A stretch of DNA of 64,000 bases from Eutypa lata (Eukaryota > Ascomycota > Sordariomycetes > Xylariales > Diatrypaceae): contig JAKULF010000008.1 in assembly GCA_022661535.1 (NCBI GenBank), positions 1,798,001 to 1,862,000 of the forward strand, written 5' to 3'. Below, piece after piece: positions 36,018 to 49,797 of the stretch. The position numbers and the translations under genes are program-made. How positions within the stretch are numbered: position 1 is the first letter of the stretch; the number at the start of each line of letters is the position of its first letter. The notes beneath the pieces were generated by a model, which saw nothing but the letters and a program-made list of their open reading frames with translations, had not been told where the DNA came from and made no database searches.

Positions 36018-36635
36018 TTTAAACTTTAAACTTTATAAATTTATTATTACGTATTACGAATTTTATAAATTTATTTAATATATTATAAACTTTTTATATT
36101 AATTATTATATATAAATTCTTTATTTAATTTTATATATATATTTAATTTTACGTTTATATATAAGTTTAATTAATTTATAATTAAATTAATTAATTAAAG
36201 TTATATTATTTTAAAAAGAATTTAAATAATTAAAACTTTAAAGTTATAATTTATAAGTTTATAAATTTAAAAAATAATTAATAAATAATTAATAAATTTA
36301 TAAATTATAAGTTTATAAATTTATAAATTATTTTTATATAATTATTATAATTATTTATATATAATTATAAATTAATTATAAATTTAATAATTATAAAGTT
36401 ATAAGTTATAAAATAAATTTATAAATTATTTAATTATTATTATTATATAATTATTATAATTATTTATAATTATAAATTTATAAATTATAAATTTATAAAT
36501 TTAAAAGTTATAAAATAAATTTATAAATTTATAAATTTAAAAGTTATAAATTTAAAAGTTATAAATTATAAATAATTAAAGTTAAATAACTTATAAAACT
36601 TAAAAAATATATTTAATTAAAATGTTAAATTTTTT
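36018..36635. repeat. RIP-mutated copy of repeat R
   Basis: Sister of the unmutated segment at about 38424-39275. Over 36131-36195 every C of the unmutated copy appears as T and nearly every G as A, so both strands were hit. The copy is shorter because several minisatellite units present in the unmutated copy are absent. The right end of similarity is at about 36630, where the sequences diverge. Confidence 0.75.
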
Positions 36636-36792
36636 TAAAGTTTAATTAAAAGATTAACGTTAATTAATTTAAAATTAATTAATTCGCGAAAAGTATTTTT
36701 ATTAATATTCGTTATTCGTATTAACTTTAATTTTATTTCGAATTTTACGATTAATTTTTAAATAATTTAAAATAAAAAGATTTTTTAAATTT
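36622..36792. repeat. Direct repeat A (pairs with 40526-40734)
   Basis: Shares AAAAGATTAACGTTAATTAA and a long downstream run with 40526-40734 in the same orientation; the second copy has an internal insertion of roughly 40 bases. They may be LTRs of a third nested element or two copies of a dispersed repeat. Boundaries are approximate. Confidence 0.5.
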
Positions 36793-38399
36793 AATTAATT
36801 TTTTTTATTTAAAACGTTTTTTAAAAAAAATAAATTAAAATTTATTATTTTTTTTATTTTTATAACTTTTAAAGTTATTATATTTTTAAATTTATTAATA
36901 AATCGTATTTTATATATATTATTTTTAATAATTAAATTATTTATTATATAATTATTTTATTTAATTTATAAGTTTTTCGATTTATTTTAATTTTTTATAA
37001 TTTAAAATTTTATATTTTAACGTATTATAAAGTTATAATTTATATATAAACGTTATTTAATATTATATTATATTAATTAAGTTATTTATATTATTTATAA
37101 ATAATTTTTTCGTTTTTTTTATAAATAAAAAATTTATATATAATATTTTAAATATTAATTAAATTAATAAAATATATATTTTAATTATTATTTTAAAATA
37201 TAATAATAATATTATAAATAAACCTTTTATTTTTTAATAAAAATTCGTTTATATTAACTTTATATTAAATATTAAAAATATTATTAATTTTATAAATTTT
37301 TATAATATTTTTATAAACTTTTTTTTTAAATTTTTATAAGCTTTTTTATTATTTATAATAAAGGTTTTATTTTTAAAAAAAATAATTTTTTTTATTAATT
37401 TAAAATTTTCTTTAAAATTAAAATTAAATATAAAATTAAAGATTTAAAGTTTTATAATTTTTTTATTTTATAATATAAGTTTTTTTATATTTAAATTTAA
37501 ATTTTTTAATTAATTATTTAAAAAATTAAAATTATATTTAATTAATTTAAAAATAAAAAAAATTATTTTATTTTTAAAATTTTACGTTTTTAATATTTAA
37601 ATAATATACGAAATATTTATAACGTTTTTATTTATATAAAAATATTTTATAAATAATTAATTAATATTTATTAAAATCGCTTTTTTTATTTTATTTTTTT
37701 TATAAAAAAGTTATTCGTTAAAATATACGTTATATATAATAATTATTTAATTTAAATTAAAAATTTAAATTTTATAAAAATTTATTATAATATAATTTAT
37801 TAAATAATTTATTTACGTTTTAAAATTTATTTTAAAAGCTTTTTAATTTTTATTAATTTTTCGATTTTTTTTAATAAATAAATTTAATATTTTAATATTT
37901 ATATTAAATTAAAATTAAATTAAAAATTTTTAAATTAAATTATTAAAAATATTATTAAAATTAATTTTTAAATATTTTATTTAAACTTTTATTATAATTT
38001 ATAAAATTTAAATTTATATTATAAAATTAAATTATTTTGTATTAAATTATTTTTAATTAAAAAATTTTTAAAAAGTTTATTATAATTATTATTATAATAT
38101 ATTTTAAAATAATTATATTTTTAACGTTTTTTTTTTATTAATTTTTTAATATATAAAAAAAAAAATTCGATTTTTATATTTTTAATTTTAATTTAATATT
38201 AATATTAAATGTTTTTTTTTAAATATTAATTATTTTAATATTATTAATTTTAAAAGTTATATTATATATATATAAATAATAATATATATAATAAAATACG
38301 CTTTTAATTTTTAATTTTAAATTAATTATAATAAATTAATTTAAATTTAAAATTAAAAATTAAATTCGTATAAAAATATTTAAAAATAAAAACATAATT

Positions 38400-39380
38400 A
38401 CTTTTTTTACTTTTTTTACTTTATATAAAATTTAAACTTTAAGCTTTACGAATTTATTATTACGTATTACGAATTTTATAAATTTAATTATTATATTATA
38501 AGCTTTTTACATTACGAGTTACATTAATTACTGCATAAAAATCTTACACTTTATTTCTATATATATAGCCAATTCTGCGCCCGTACGTAGGTTTAGCCGA
38601 CCTATAGCCGAATTGGCTAGTCAAAAACTAAGTAAGTGGTTAAAGCTTCCACCACCTAACTGCACCACCTAACTAGCTGCACCACCTAGCTGCACCACCT
38701 AAAGAAATCCCTAAGTGGCCAAAGCTTTAGGTCTGTAAGCCACCTTTATACAGCTGCTACAACCACCTACAGCTGCTATAGCCACCTATATACAGCTGTA
38801 GGTCTATAGGCTAAAGTTATCTAGTTGTTGCAGCTACTTATATACAGCTGTATGGCAGTTGTAGGTTTGTAGGTTTGTAGGTCCATAAGGTGGCTAGTAA
38901 CTAGGTCCGAAAGGTGGCTTGTAAGTGGCTAGTAGCTCTGTAGGCTGTAGGTCTGAAGGCTCCAGATATGTAGGTGGTCAAAGCTTAAGCTGTAAGCTGT
39001 AGGTCTGTAAGCTACAGCCACCTAGCTGTTGCAGCCACCTTAAAGCTGCTATAGCCACTTATATATAGCTGTAGGTCTGTAGGTCTATAGGTCCAGAAGG
39101 TGGCTGTTAAGTGGCTAGTAGGTCTGTAAGCTGTAAATCGGTAGCCTTTAGGTTTGTAGGTCTGTAGGTCTGTAGGTCTGTAAGTTGTAGGTCTGAAAGC
39201 TGTAGGTTGTAAGTGGTCAAAGCTAGGTGGCCTATAAAACCTGAAGGATGCATTTAATTAAAGTGTTGCCTTAGATCTTAGGCCGCCGTAGCTTCGTTGT
39301 ATGTATTTTTTGTATTAAGCTAATGCATTAAGTTTCGGCCAATCAGATCTTTAAGATCGATGCGAAGTTATAACGACTTA
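38400..39380. repeat. Unmutated copy of repeat R with internal minisatellites
   Basis: An island of normal base composition within the mutated block. It carries a CCACCTA / TAGGTGG-rich minisatellite region (about 38640-39235) made of interleaved units such as AGGTCTGTAGGT, AGCTGCTATAGCCACC and CAGCTGTAGGT in both orientations. The left part (38424-38600) matches 36018-36195 once C-to-T and G-to-A changes are allowed. The right part (about 39275-39380, with ATCTTAGGCCGCCGTAGC) has no mutated partner seen here. No protein was recognised. It may be a non-autonomous element that arrived after its surroundings were mutated. Confidence 0.6.
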
Positions 39381-39639
39381 AGTTTATTTAATAATTTTTT
39401 ACTTTTTATATATTATAAAATATTACGTTTTAATATAAAGTAATTCGTAATAAATTTAAAATAAATTTAATAAATTTAAAGTTTTATATATATTAAATAT
39501 ATAAATTAATATATAAATAAAAATTTTTATTATTTTTTTAAATTTAAAATAAAATCGTATAAATTAAAATTAATAAATTACTTTATAAAAATTACTTTAT
39601 AAACGCGTTTTAATATACTTTTTATATATATATTATTAT

Positions 39640-40180
39640 TATCGTTTTAATTATTTATAAAAAAGTTATATAAATATAATTTAATATAATAAAATCTTTA
39701 AATATTATAATTTTTTTAATTAAAATAATAATAATAATATATAATTAAAAAAAACTTTTAAATTTATAAAGTAATTTATAAATTTATAAAATAATTTATA
39801 AATTTATAATTTTATAAAATAACTTATAATTTATAAAACTTATTTAAATAATTATTTAATTTATATATTATTATTATTTATTATATCGTTAAAAGTATTA
39901 CGTTTAAAGCTTTTATTATATAAAGTTATTTTTAAACGGTTTTTTTATAAATAATTAAAATAATAATAATAATATATAAATAAAGTAATCATTTTAATAA
40001 ATAATTTACGTAAATTAAACGTTTTTTTTTAATATATTATAATTATTTATTATATCGTTAAAATTATTACGTTTAAAGCTTTTATTATATAATTTTATTT
40101 TTAAATAATTTTTTTTAAAATAATTAAAATTATATTAATAATATATTAATTATAAAAACATTTAAATAAAATAATTTTAA
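39640..40180. repeat. Degenerate tandem repeats in mutated block
   Basis: A unit containing ATTACGTTTAAAGCTTTTAT and an AATAATAATATAT tail occurs at about 39883-39995 and again at about 40045-40180, with a weaker related copy at about 39640-39760. Confidence 0.5.
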
Positions 40181-40525
40181 TATATAAAGCTTTTTTAATT
40201 TTAATTAAAAAAGAATTATTTTTAATAAAGATTATAATAATAATATATATATATTTATAATCGTTATTTAATTTAAAATATTATAATTTAATTAATTTTT
40301 AATACGTATTTTTATTAATTAATTATTTAAAAAAACGTTAAAAAGATTAAAATTAATTTATATAAAAAAAACGTCGTTTTTAATATACGAAAAGCTTAAA
40401 ATTATTAAATTAAATTAAGTTTTTTTTCGTAAAATTTTAAAATTTATAAGTATTTTTTTATATTAAGTTTAATAAATATATAAAATATATTATTTAACGA
40501 AAAAAAACTTAATATATAAAGTAAT

Positions 40526-40734
40526 TAAAATATTAAATTTTTTTTAAAATTAATTAAAAGATTAACGTTAATTAATTTTAAATTAATTTAATATTAAGTT
40601 TTTATTAATTTAAATTTAATTAATTTATAAAAAATATTTTTATTAATATTTATTATTTATATTAATTTTAATTTTATTTTAAATTTTATAATTAATTTTT
40701 AAATAATTTAAAATAAAAGATTTTTTAAATTTAA
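40526..40734. repeat. Direct repeat B (pairs with 36622-36792)
   Basis: Second copy of direct repeat A in the same orientation. The two bracket about 3.7 kb that includes the unmutated repeat R. Confidence 0.5.
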
Positions 40735-42467
40735 TAATGTTTATAAAATTTACGAAAATATTAATAAAAACGTTTAAATAAAAAATAATAAATTTATATT
40801 TTAAAAAAAATAAAGTTTTATTTATATTTAAATATAATAAATATAAAATTTTATTTAATATTATTAATTTTTAAAAAAATATTAAAATTATAATATTAAA
40901 TAATTCTTTTTAAATAAGTTTTTAATATTACGTTTAAATAAAATCTTTTAATTATTATTATATTTTTTAAAATTAAATTAATAATTTTAAAATTTTATTA
41001 TTTATTAAAAACTTTTTTAATTATTTAAATATTTATTTTATTAATTAAAAATAATATAATTTTTACTTTTATTTTTTTTTTATAATTTTTTAAAAAATAT
41101 TAAAAATAAATAAATTTCGATTATTAATTAAATAAATAATATTATAATTATTTATTAAAATAAAATTTATAAAAAAATAATAATTATAAATAAACGTTAA
41201 ATAAATTTTAAAAACGTTTAAATTTAATAAAAAAATTAATTATTATTATAAAAATATTTTTTTTTAATAAGTTTTATAAAATATTTTTTTTAAATTTATC
41301 GAAATCGTTTAATAAGTTAAATTTAATAAATTTAATATAAAGATTTTTAAAATATAAAATTTTTAAATTTTTAAAAATTTTATTATAAATTTTATTATTT
41401 ATTTAAATAATTTTTTTAATAAACTTTTTAATAAATATATAAAAAAGTTTATTATAAATAATAAACTTTTAAATATATTTTATATTAAAATTAAAGTAAT
41501 AAAAATATTTATAATCGTTATTTTATTAATTTTTTAATTTTTTTAATTTAAAATTAATTTTTTTTTATAAAATTAAAAATAATTTTTTTTAAACGTTATA
41601 AATATCTTTAATTTATTTAAAATAATACGAAATTTATTTTCTTTAAATATAATAAAAAATATATTTTCGTATATATTTAAATTAAAAATTAAAAATTTAA
41701 ATATATTTTTTTTTATTAAATTTTAAATTTTTTAATTCGTTTAAAATTTATTTATTTTATAATTTAATATATATAAGAAATTTTTAATTAAAAGCGATTT
41801 TTATATATTAAAACGTTATTTATTTAAATATATTAAAAAGCTTTTAATTATTTATAATATTAAATATTTAATTTAATATTATTACGTTTTATTTTTTTAA
41901 ATATAAATTTATATTTTTTTTAACGTTAAACGAAATAATAAAATTAAAAAGCTTATAATGTTTTTTAATATATTTTATAAGTTTTTAAATAATAAAATTA
42001 TTATTTTAAATTTATTTAATTTAAATAAAATTTAAAATGTTTTTAATAATCGTTTTATTAATTTAATTATTAATATTAATTATTTAATTAAAAAACGTTT
42101 AAGTTTTCGTTTATATTTTTTTTTAACTTTTAAAATACTTTTTTTAATTATTTATAACTTCGTTTTTTTAATTTAAAAATAAAAGCTTTTTTTATACTTT
42201 AAAACGCTTTTTATAATTTTTATTTTTTTATTTATAAAAATTATTAAAAAATTATATATATATAAATATAAAAAGCGTAAAAGTATAATTTTTTAATAAA
42301 TTTATTTTTAAAATTAATATAAAGTTAAATTTTATAATTTTTAACGTTAAAACGAAGTTATATATATTAACGAAAAAATATTTATTAATTAATTATAAAA
42401 ACGTTAATTAAAAAAGTTTTTTCGTTTTTATTAAAAAAAGTTATAATTTAAAAAATTCGTTTAAAAT

Positions 42468-42682
42468 TATTAATAAATAAAGTGCTTTAATAACGATTTA
42501 TAATAATAATAAAAGATTAAATATTAAAAGTATTTTAAAATATTACATATAACACTTAAAATATAAAAATTAATATATAATTTAAATTTATAATTAAATT
42601 AATATAAACTTTTTTAAATAATAATATAAACTTTACTTTTTAAAAGTTATTTAAAATTAATATTTATTTATATATTTTAATA
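42468..42682 (+). repeat. 5' LTR of nested copia (215 bp)
   Basis: Begins TATTAATAAATAAA (original TG start after G-to-A) and ends TTTTAATA. It aligns along its length with 49430-49644. Confidence 0.75.
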
Positions 42683-45600
42683 TAATAATAATTTTAATTT
42701 TATAAATTAATAATTAAAAAATTTATACGAAAATAAATACATTATTTATAATAACGCTTTATTAACTTTAACTTAAAGAATTTACAAAAAGAATTAATAT
42801 TAATAATAACGAAAAGTAAATAAACCTTTAATATTATTAAAAATTATAACGATTACGTTATTAACGATATTTATTTTTCTTTTTTTATTAAATTAAATTA
42901 TAACTTAATATTTTATTTTTTTAATTTAATTAAAACTTTAATAATTAAACGACCTTTTTATTTATTTAAACAACTTTATTTTAATAATAAAAAAGTCGTA
43001 AAACTTTATAAATAAACCGATTACTCGAATTAATTTTTTAATATTATTATATTAAATCTTTTCTTTTTATTAAAATTAAATATATAACTTTTTCTTTTTT
43101 CTTTATTAATACTTACAAGTTATTATAAGTTTAATAAACCTTTTATAATAATAAATAATATTAAAAGTATTATATATAACTTTATAAAAAAAGCTTAAAT
43201 TAAAAAATAAATCGTATTAATAATAAAAATTTAATAATAAAAAATAATAAATTAATATTAAAACGATATAAACGTTATCGTAAAATAATTTAAAAATATA
43301 TAAATATAAAATTTAAGTTTATACGTAAATAATTATAACGTTAAAATTAATTTTAATTACGTAATTAATAAATTAATATAAAATAAACATATAAACGTTA
43401 TATTTTAATAATAAATAAATATATAATTAACATTTAATAAAACTTATATAAAGTAAATATAAACATTAATAAATACGTAATTATTAATAAATATAAATTT
43501 ACTTATTTTATAACATTTTAACGTTATAATATTAAATGTAAAAAACGCATTATTTAAAATAAAATTAAGTTTAATATTTACTTTATTAAAGCTTTAATTA
43601 TAAAGTTTATTTAAACATTTAATATAAAATAAATAAATAAATTATTTACTTTTTTTTTCGTTTAAATATATAAATATTTATTTTCTTTTTTTTATAATAT
43701 TAATTTTATAATAAGTTAAATTATACATTAAGTTTATTTAAAACTTTTACACTTTTTATAATTTAAATAATTACACTTTATAAACCTTTATTATAATATT
43801 TATAAATAATAACTTAAAACTTTATTAATAATTACTTTATTAAAAAGTTATTATAACTTAATTAATATTAAAATAACGAAATTAAATAAACGAAAAAACC
43901 GTATTTTTTCTTTTTTATATTATTATAAAAAAAATTAATAAATAAATAAACTTAATAAACGATATAAAAATATATAAAGTATAAATCTTAATAACTTAAA
44001 TTTAAATAACTTAAACTTAAATAATTTCGATTATAATATTCGAAAAGCTCGTTCTTTTAAATCTTTAAAAATAAATAAAAACTTACGTAAATTTATTAAA
44101 AAAGATTTTTAAAAAAAATAAAAAAAGTTCTTTTTTAAAATTAAAAAAAAAACTACTTTAAAAGTTTTAATAATTAAAAACTTTAATATAATACTTTAAG
44201 TTTTACTTTAAAAAAAATTAATTACGAAAAAAGTATAAAACTATTTAAATTCGTTAAAATTAAACTTATAAAAGCTATTATAAAAACTTATAAATAATAC
44301 TTTTAATAATTAATTATAAGCATAACTTTAAAAATTAAAATGTTAAAAACTTTATAATTTACCTTTTTAATAATTAATATAATACGTTAACGAAACATTT
44401 AAAATAACTTTTATAACTTTAAATATAACGAAGAAAATTCTTTTACTTTTATTATATAATTTTAAAAATATATAAAAGAAATAAAATTAAATAATATAAA
44501 ATTAAATAAAACCGCTTATATTACGATATTTATAAACGCCGTAAAAAACAAAATTACTTATTAATATAAAACTATAAACTTTATATTATAAATAATTAAT
44601 TACTTTATTTATAAACTTATTAAAAACTTTAATATTAAATTTTAAAATTAAATAAAAAACATTAATAAATCGCATAAAAATACGAAATTATATACTTAAA
44701 AAAATAATAATAATAAAAAAATAAAAAAACTAAATTTATAAAAAAAAAACCGATTTAATAAGCCTTTTATAAATAATAAAAAAAAACCTTTTTACTTTAA
44801 TTATAACGAATATAAATATATATTTTAACATTATAAAAACGAAAAATAAAAAAACGATAATAATAAAAGTAAAAATAAAAACAAAAGCAAAATTATTAAT
44901 AATAATAATAATTATAATAATTATAATTACTTAATTAAATTTAATAATTTAATAATTTTAATTAAATTTAAAAACATATATAAAAGTTTTACTTTTTTAA
45001 TTATTACTTTTATAAAATAAAACGCATTAAAAAAGTTATTTAAATAATATAATAAATTAACTTTTAATATTATATATTAATAAATTAAATTAAAAAACGT
45101 TATAACTTTAACTTTTATTAAGTAAAAAAACGTTAAAAACGAAAAAAATATCGAAAAAATCGTATAAAAAAACGTTTTAAACGTTATAATTATCGCTTAT
45201 TAAGCAATAATCCTTTAAATATACTTTATAAATAATACGAAAAATTAATTATTATAAAATAATAACTTAAATATTAATATTATTAATAATTTTAACGATT
45301 TAATTAAAAAAATAATTAAAAATATTAAATAAAGCTATTTCGTTATTAATATTAAAATAAATTTTATTTACGCTTTAATTATTAATATCGTTATATAATA
45401 ATTAATTAAATTTAATAAATTTCGTTTAAACTTAATAATATTATATACTTTAATTATTAAGAAATTTTCGCTTAAAATACTTTTTAACGAAATATAATAT
45501 AAAAAAAATAACTATTTAAATTATAATATTTTAAAATCGTTAAATAAAAAAACTTTTATAATAATTAATATAAAAAAACGAAAGTTTTTATTATAAACCT

Positions 45601-48600
45601 TTAATATACTTAAACTTAAAATTAATAATAATAAATAAAAATATATATTAAAAAATAATAATAATAAATTAATTATTTTTTAATATATAATATTTAAATT
45701 TAATAATAACGAAAAAATTATAATAAATAAAAATATTATAAAGAAAATTATTTTATAATATCGTTAACTTTATTACTTTAATATTAAACGCTTAATTTAA
45801 ACTATTAAACGATTTTATAACATAAACTTTAAGCTTAAAAATATTAAAGCTTTATTTTATACAACTTATAATATAATAAAAATAAAAAAATTCTCGTTAA
45901 AAAACGTTTAAAAAAAGTTAATTTATATAAACGAAATTATATAATACGATATAAGTATAATATAACTCGTATTATTACGTAATAACTTATATTATAATTT
46001 AATAATTAAAAATTATAATTAATATTATAATATAAAATCGATAAAAACTAAAAGTAATACTTAATAACATTTATAAAATTACATTAAAAAAATAATTTAA
46101 TATTTTATTAATTAACTTTTTAATAAAAAAAAAAAATAATTTAAATTTTAAAATTAAATAATAAACGAAAATTTAATATATTTAAAATAAATAAATTTTA
46201 TAAAAAACGTAATATTAAACTTTAATTATCGTTATTTTATAATTAATATTAAAATAAAATCGCAAAATACGTTATTAAATTTATATAAAATAAAATTAAA
46301 ATTTATATAATTTAAATAAAAATCCTTATATATTTTTAAAATTATATTATAAAAATAATTATCGAAATAATTAATAAAATAAATTAATTATTAATTAAAA
46401 ATATAACTTTTATAAAAATTTATTAAAAAAGTTTAAATTTTAACGATAATTATTTACTTTATTATAAGTATTTATACATTTTAAAATTACGTTATATTAT
46501 ATTTATTAATTAAAAAAAAAAAATTTAATTTAAAAAATTAATTAATTAAAGTATAAAAAATATCTTTTTAAAATACGAAAAAAAAAATAATTATATTATA
46601 TAATTAATAAAAAAAAAACGTTTTTTTATAACCTTTTATATTATAATATATAAAAATCTTACGAAATTAAATATTCTTTTTAACTTAAAAAACATTATTT
46701 AATTACTTTCGAAATAAATTTAAAAACAACTTCGTTATTAAATTAATAAAAAAAATAAATAAAAAATTAATATTTAAAACGATAATAATAACGTTATATT
46801 TAATAATAAAATAAATAAAAAAAACAAAAAATAACTTATTAAACGTAAACATAATTATTCGAAAAAAATAATTTTTAAACTTTATATATATAACGCTTTT
46901 AAAAAACACTTTAAAATTATAATTAAATTACATCGAATACGATTTATTTAAAAAAACAAAAATATTAATAAATTTAATTTTAAATTTAATTTTATTAATA
47001 ATAACATTATAAATAATTAAAAACGCGAATTTATAAGCTTTAATAACGCTTTTAAAATAATAATATAAATTTATTTTTATATATAAATAATATTCTTATT
47101 TAAAAAAAAAACAATACGATATTTTTAAAAATCTTTATAAAACATTAAACTTTTTTAAATATTTAAAAATAATTCGTTATTAAAAAAAACCTTAATAAAT
47201 TTTAAAAAAAACTTATAAATAAAAGCAATATTTATAAAAATATAAAAAAACATTAATTAAAAATTATTTAAATTTACTTTATTAATCGAAGTAATATATA
47301 AGTATTTAATAAACGTTATATAAATATTACGAAAAAAATTTATATTAATAAATAATTTTAAAAAGTTAAAAACTTATATATATATAAAAGAATTTATATA
47401 ATAAAAAAATATTAATTATAACGAAATTATTATAATTATAACTTAAATTATATATTAATAAATCCTTATAACTTTTATAACTTTATACGATTAATATATT
47501 ATATAAATAAACTTTATTATAACGTATTTTAATAATAAATTAAAAAAAAAACTATTTATAAAAATATTTTCGTTATTAAAGAAATATTTTAACGTATATT
47601 TTAAAAAAAAAAAAATATAAATATAATTTAAGTTATATTATTTAATTAATAAACCTTTTATATAAACTTAAATAAATTAATATAACTTAATAAATAAAAA
47701 TTAAAATTATTTTAAAATAATTAAACTTTATAACTTTAATATTAAATAATATTATTTACTTAAATTTTAAAATAAATAATATTATAACTTTATACGTTAA
47801 TAATTTCTTATTATTTAACGTAAATAAAAAACGTTTTATAAAACTTACGAAAGTTATTATCGAAATAATTATTATTAAAAACTTAAGCAAAATTAATTAA
47901 TTTTTAAGTATTCGTATTATTAAATTAAATCTTATTAACGATATACATTTAAATTAATAATAATATATTAAAAAATCGCTTTAAGTAATAAATATAAACG
48001 ATATAAAGCCGTTATTTACTTCGTTCGTTTTAAATTATAAATAATATATAATTTAAAATTAAAAAACTATTATTAAAAACGAAACATTTAAATATATAAG
48101 CTTAATTAAAAAATTTAACTTTTTAAATTACGTAATTAAACTCGATATAATTTATATAACGTTTACTTAAACTTAATTTATAAATAACTCGTTATCGAAA
48201 TATATAAATTATATTAAACGCTTATTAAAATATATAAATAACATTATAAATTTATCGATTTAATATTAAGCTTTAAATAAAAAACATTTATATTATAAAT
48301 ATAATAACTTTAAATTATTCAAAATAATAAATTTTAATTATAATAATAACTTTAATTTAAATAAATTAATTATAAATTATATATTTTATATAATAAAAGC
48401 TTTTATTATATAAATCTTAAAGCTTTAAACGATTATTACTTATTATATAACGAAAGTTAAATATATAACTTTAAATATTATAATAATAAAAATAATTAAT
48501 ATTAAAAACTTTTTATAAAAACTTAACTTAATATTTAAAAAACTTATTATTTTATTAAAAGATAATATAAATATATTAAAATAAATAAAAAAAACTATAA

Positions 48601-49429
48601 TGTTTAAAAAAAAACGTTATATTTAAATCGATTATTATTATATACGTTAAAAAATTAATAATAATTATATTAAAATTTAATACATTAAAACAAATAAAAA
48701 TTTAATAAATAATTTTATTAAATCTTTTAATTAAAAAGCCTTTAACGAATTCGTAATAAAACTAAATTTAAAATTAATTTAAAAGTCGTTTAAAAAATTA
48801 AAAAATACATTAATTAATAAATAAATTAAATTAATTAAAATAATAAAAAAATAATACTTATTAAACTTTCGTTATAAAAAAAAAATCGTTATTTTTTAAA
48901 ACTTTATATTATTATAACATTCTTTTTACAATTATCGTATTTATTTAACTTAAAGGCTTTTCTTTTTAATATTTAACTTAAAAAATTTAAAATAATTTTT
49001 AAATTAATTTAACTTTTATTAAATAAATTTATTTTTATTAATTATCTTTTTTAATATTTATAATGTATAATATAAAAGAAAAAATTAATAATTAATAACT
49101 TTTAATTAAAGTTTTTCGTTATTTTTAAAATTAAAAATTTTAAATTTTATTTAACTTTATATAATTAATAACGTATTAATTAATAATATTATAAGTTTTA
49201 CATATAAAATTAAAAAATTTATTAATAAACAATAATTTAATTAAACTTTAAGCGTATATATACGAACGAAGTTATTAATATTACAATATAAATAAAGCCG
49301 ATAATTAAATAATTAAATTATAAAAATAAATATAAAAGTTAAAAGTTTAATCTTAATAAATTTATAATTTAATTTTTTAAATTTTTTAAAGTTTTAAAAA
49401 AATTAATTATTTATTAATACAAAAGAACG

Positions 49430-49644
49430 TATTAATAAATAAAATGCTTTAATAACGATTTATAATAATAATAAAAAGTTAAATATTAAAAATGTTTTAA
49501 AATATTACGTATAATACTTAAAGCATAAAGATTAATATATAATTTAAGTTTATAATTAAATTAATATAAACTTTTTTAAATAATAATATAAACTTTATTT
49601 TTTAAAAATTATTTAAAATTAATATTTATTCGTATATTTTAATA
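49430..49644 (+). repeat. 3' LTR of nested copia (215 bp)
   Basis: The same length as the 5' LTR, with C/T and G/A differences. It is followed by AAAAC, the likely target duplication. Confidence 0.75.
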
Positions 49645-49797
49645 AAAACTTTATAAATAAAATTAAAATATTTAATTAATTAATAAAGTATAATAATATA
49701 TAAATAATTAATTTTATATAATAATTAATATATAAAATAATTTAAAAATTAATATAATATATTAAAATTAAAATTAATTAAATATTAAATTTATAAT

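Larger units (their letters stand above)
42468..49644 (+). mobile_element. Ty1/copia-type LTR retrotransposon, RIP-mutated, nested
   Basis: A 7,177-bp element with 215-bp LTRs at 42468-42682 and 49430-49644 and a 5-bp target duplication AAAAT (42463-42467) / AAAAC (49645-49649) differing by one C-to-T change. Coding traces lie on the plus strand: a CCHC zinc-knuckle pattern typical of Gag at about 44792-44850 (CX2CX4HX4C, Cys codons now Tyr); the copia reverse-transcriptase tail at about 47906-48025, with its Gln-x2-Tyr-Ile and terminal Pro region; and the RNase H-proximal 'R-Y-L' segment at about 48200-48265. Many stops arose from CAA and TGG codons, so it is dead. The order Gag, then RT/RNase H fits plus orientation. 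Integrase and protease were not located with confidence. Confidence 0.75.

Noticed and set aside
38640..39235. CRISPR-like array in the minisatellite
   Set aside because: Units are short, overlapping and irregular with no unique spacers; the organism is a eukaryote.
46703..46909. 68-codon frame in the AT-rich block
   Set aside because: Phe/Ile/Asn-only composition from A+T sequence; it runs antisense to the copia coding direction.
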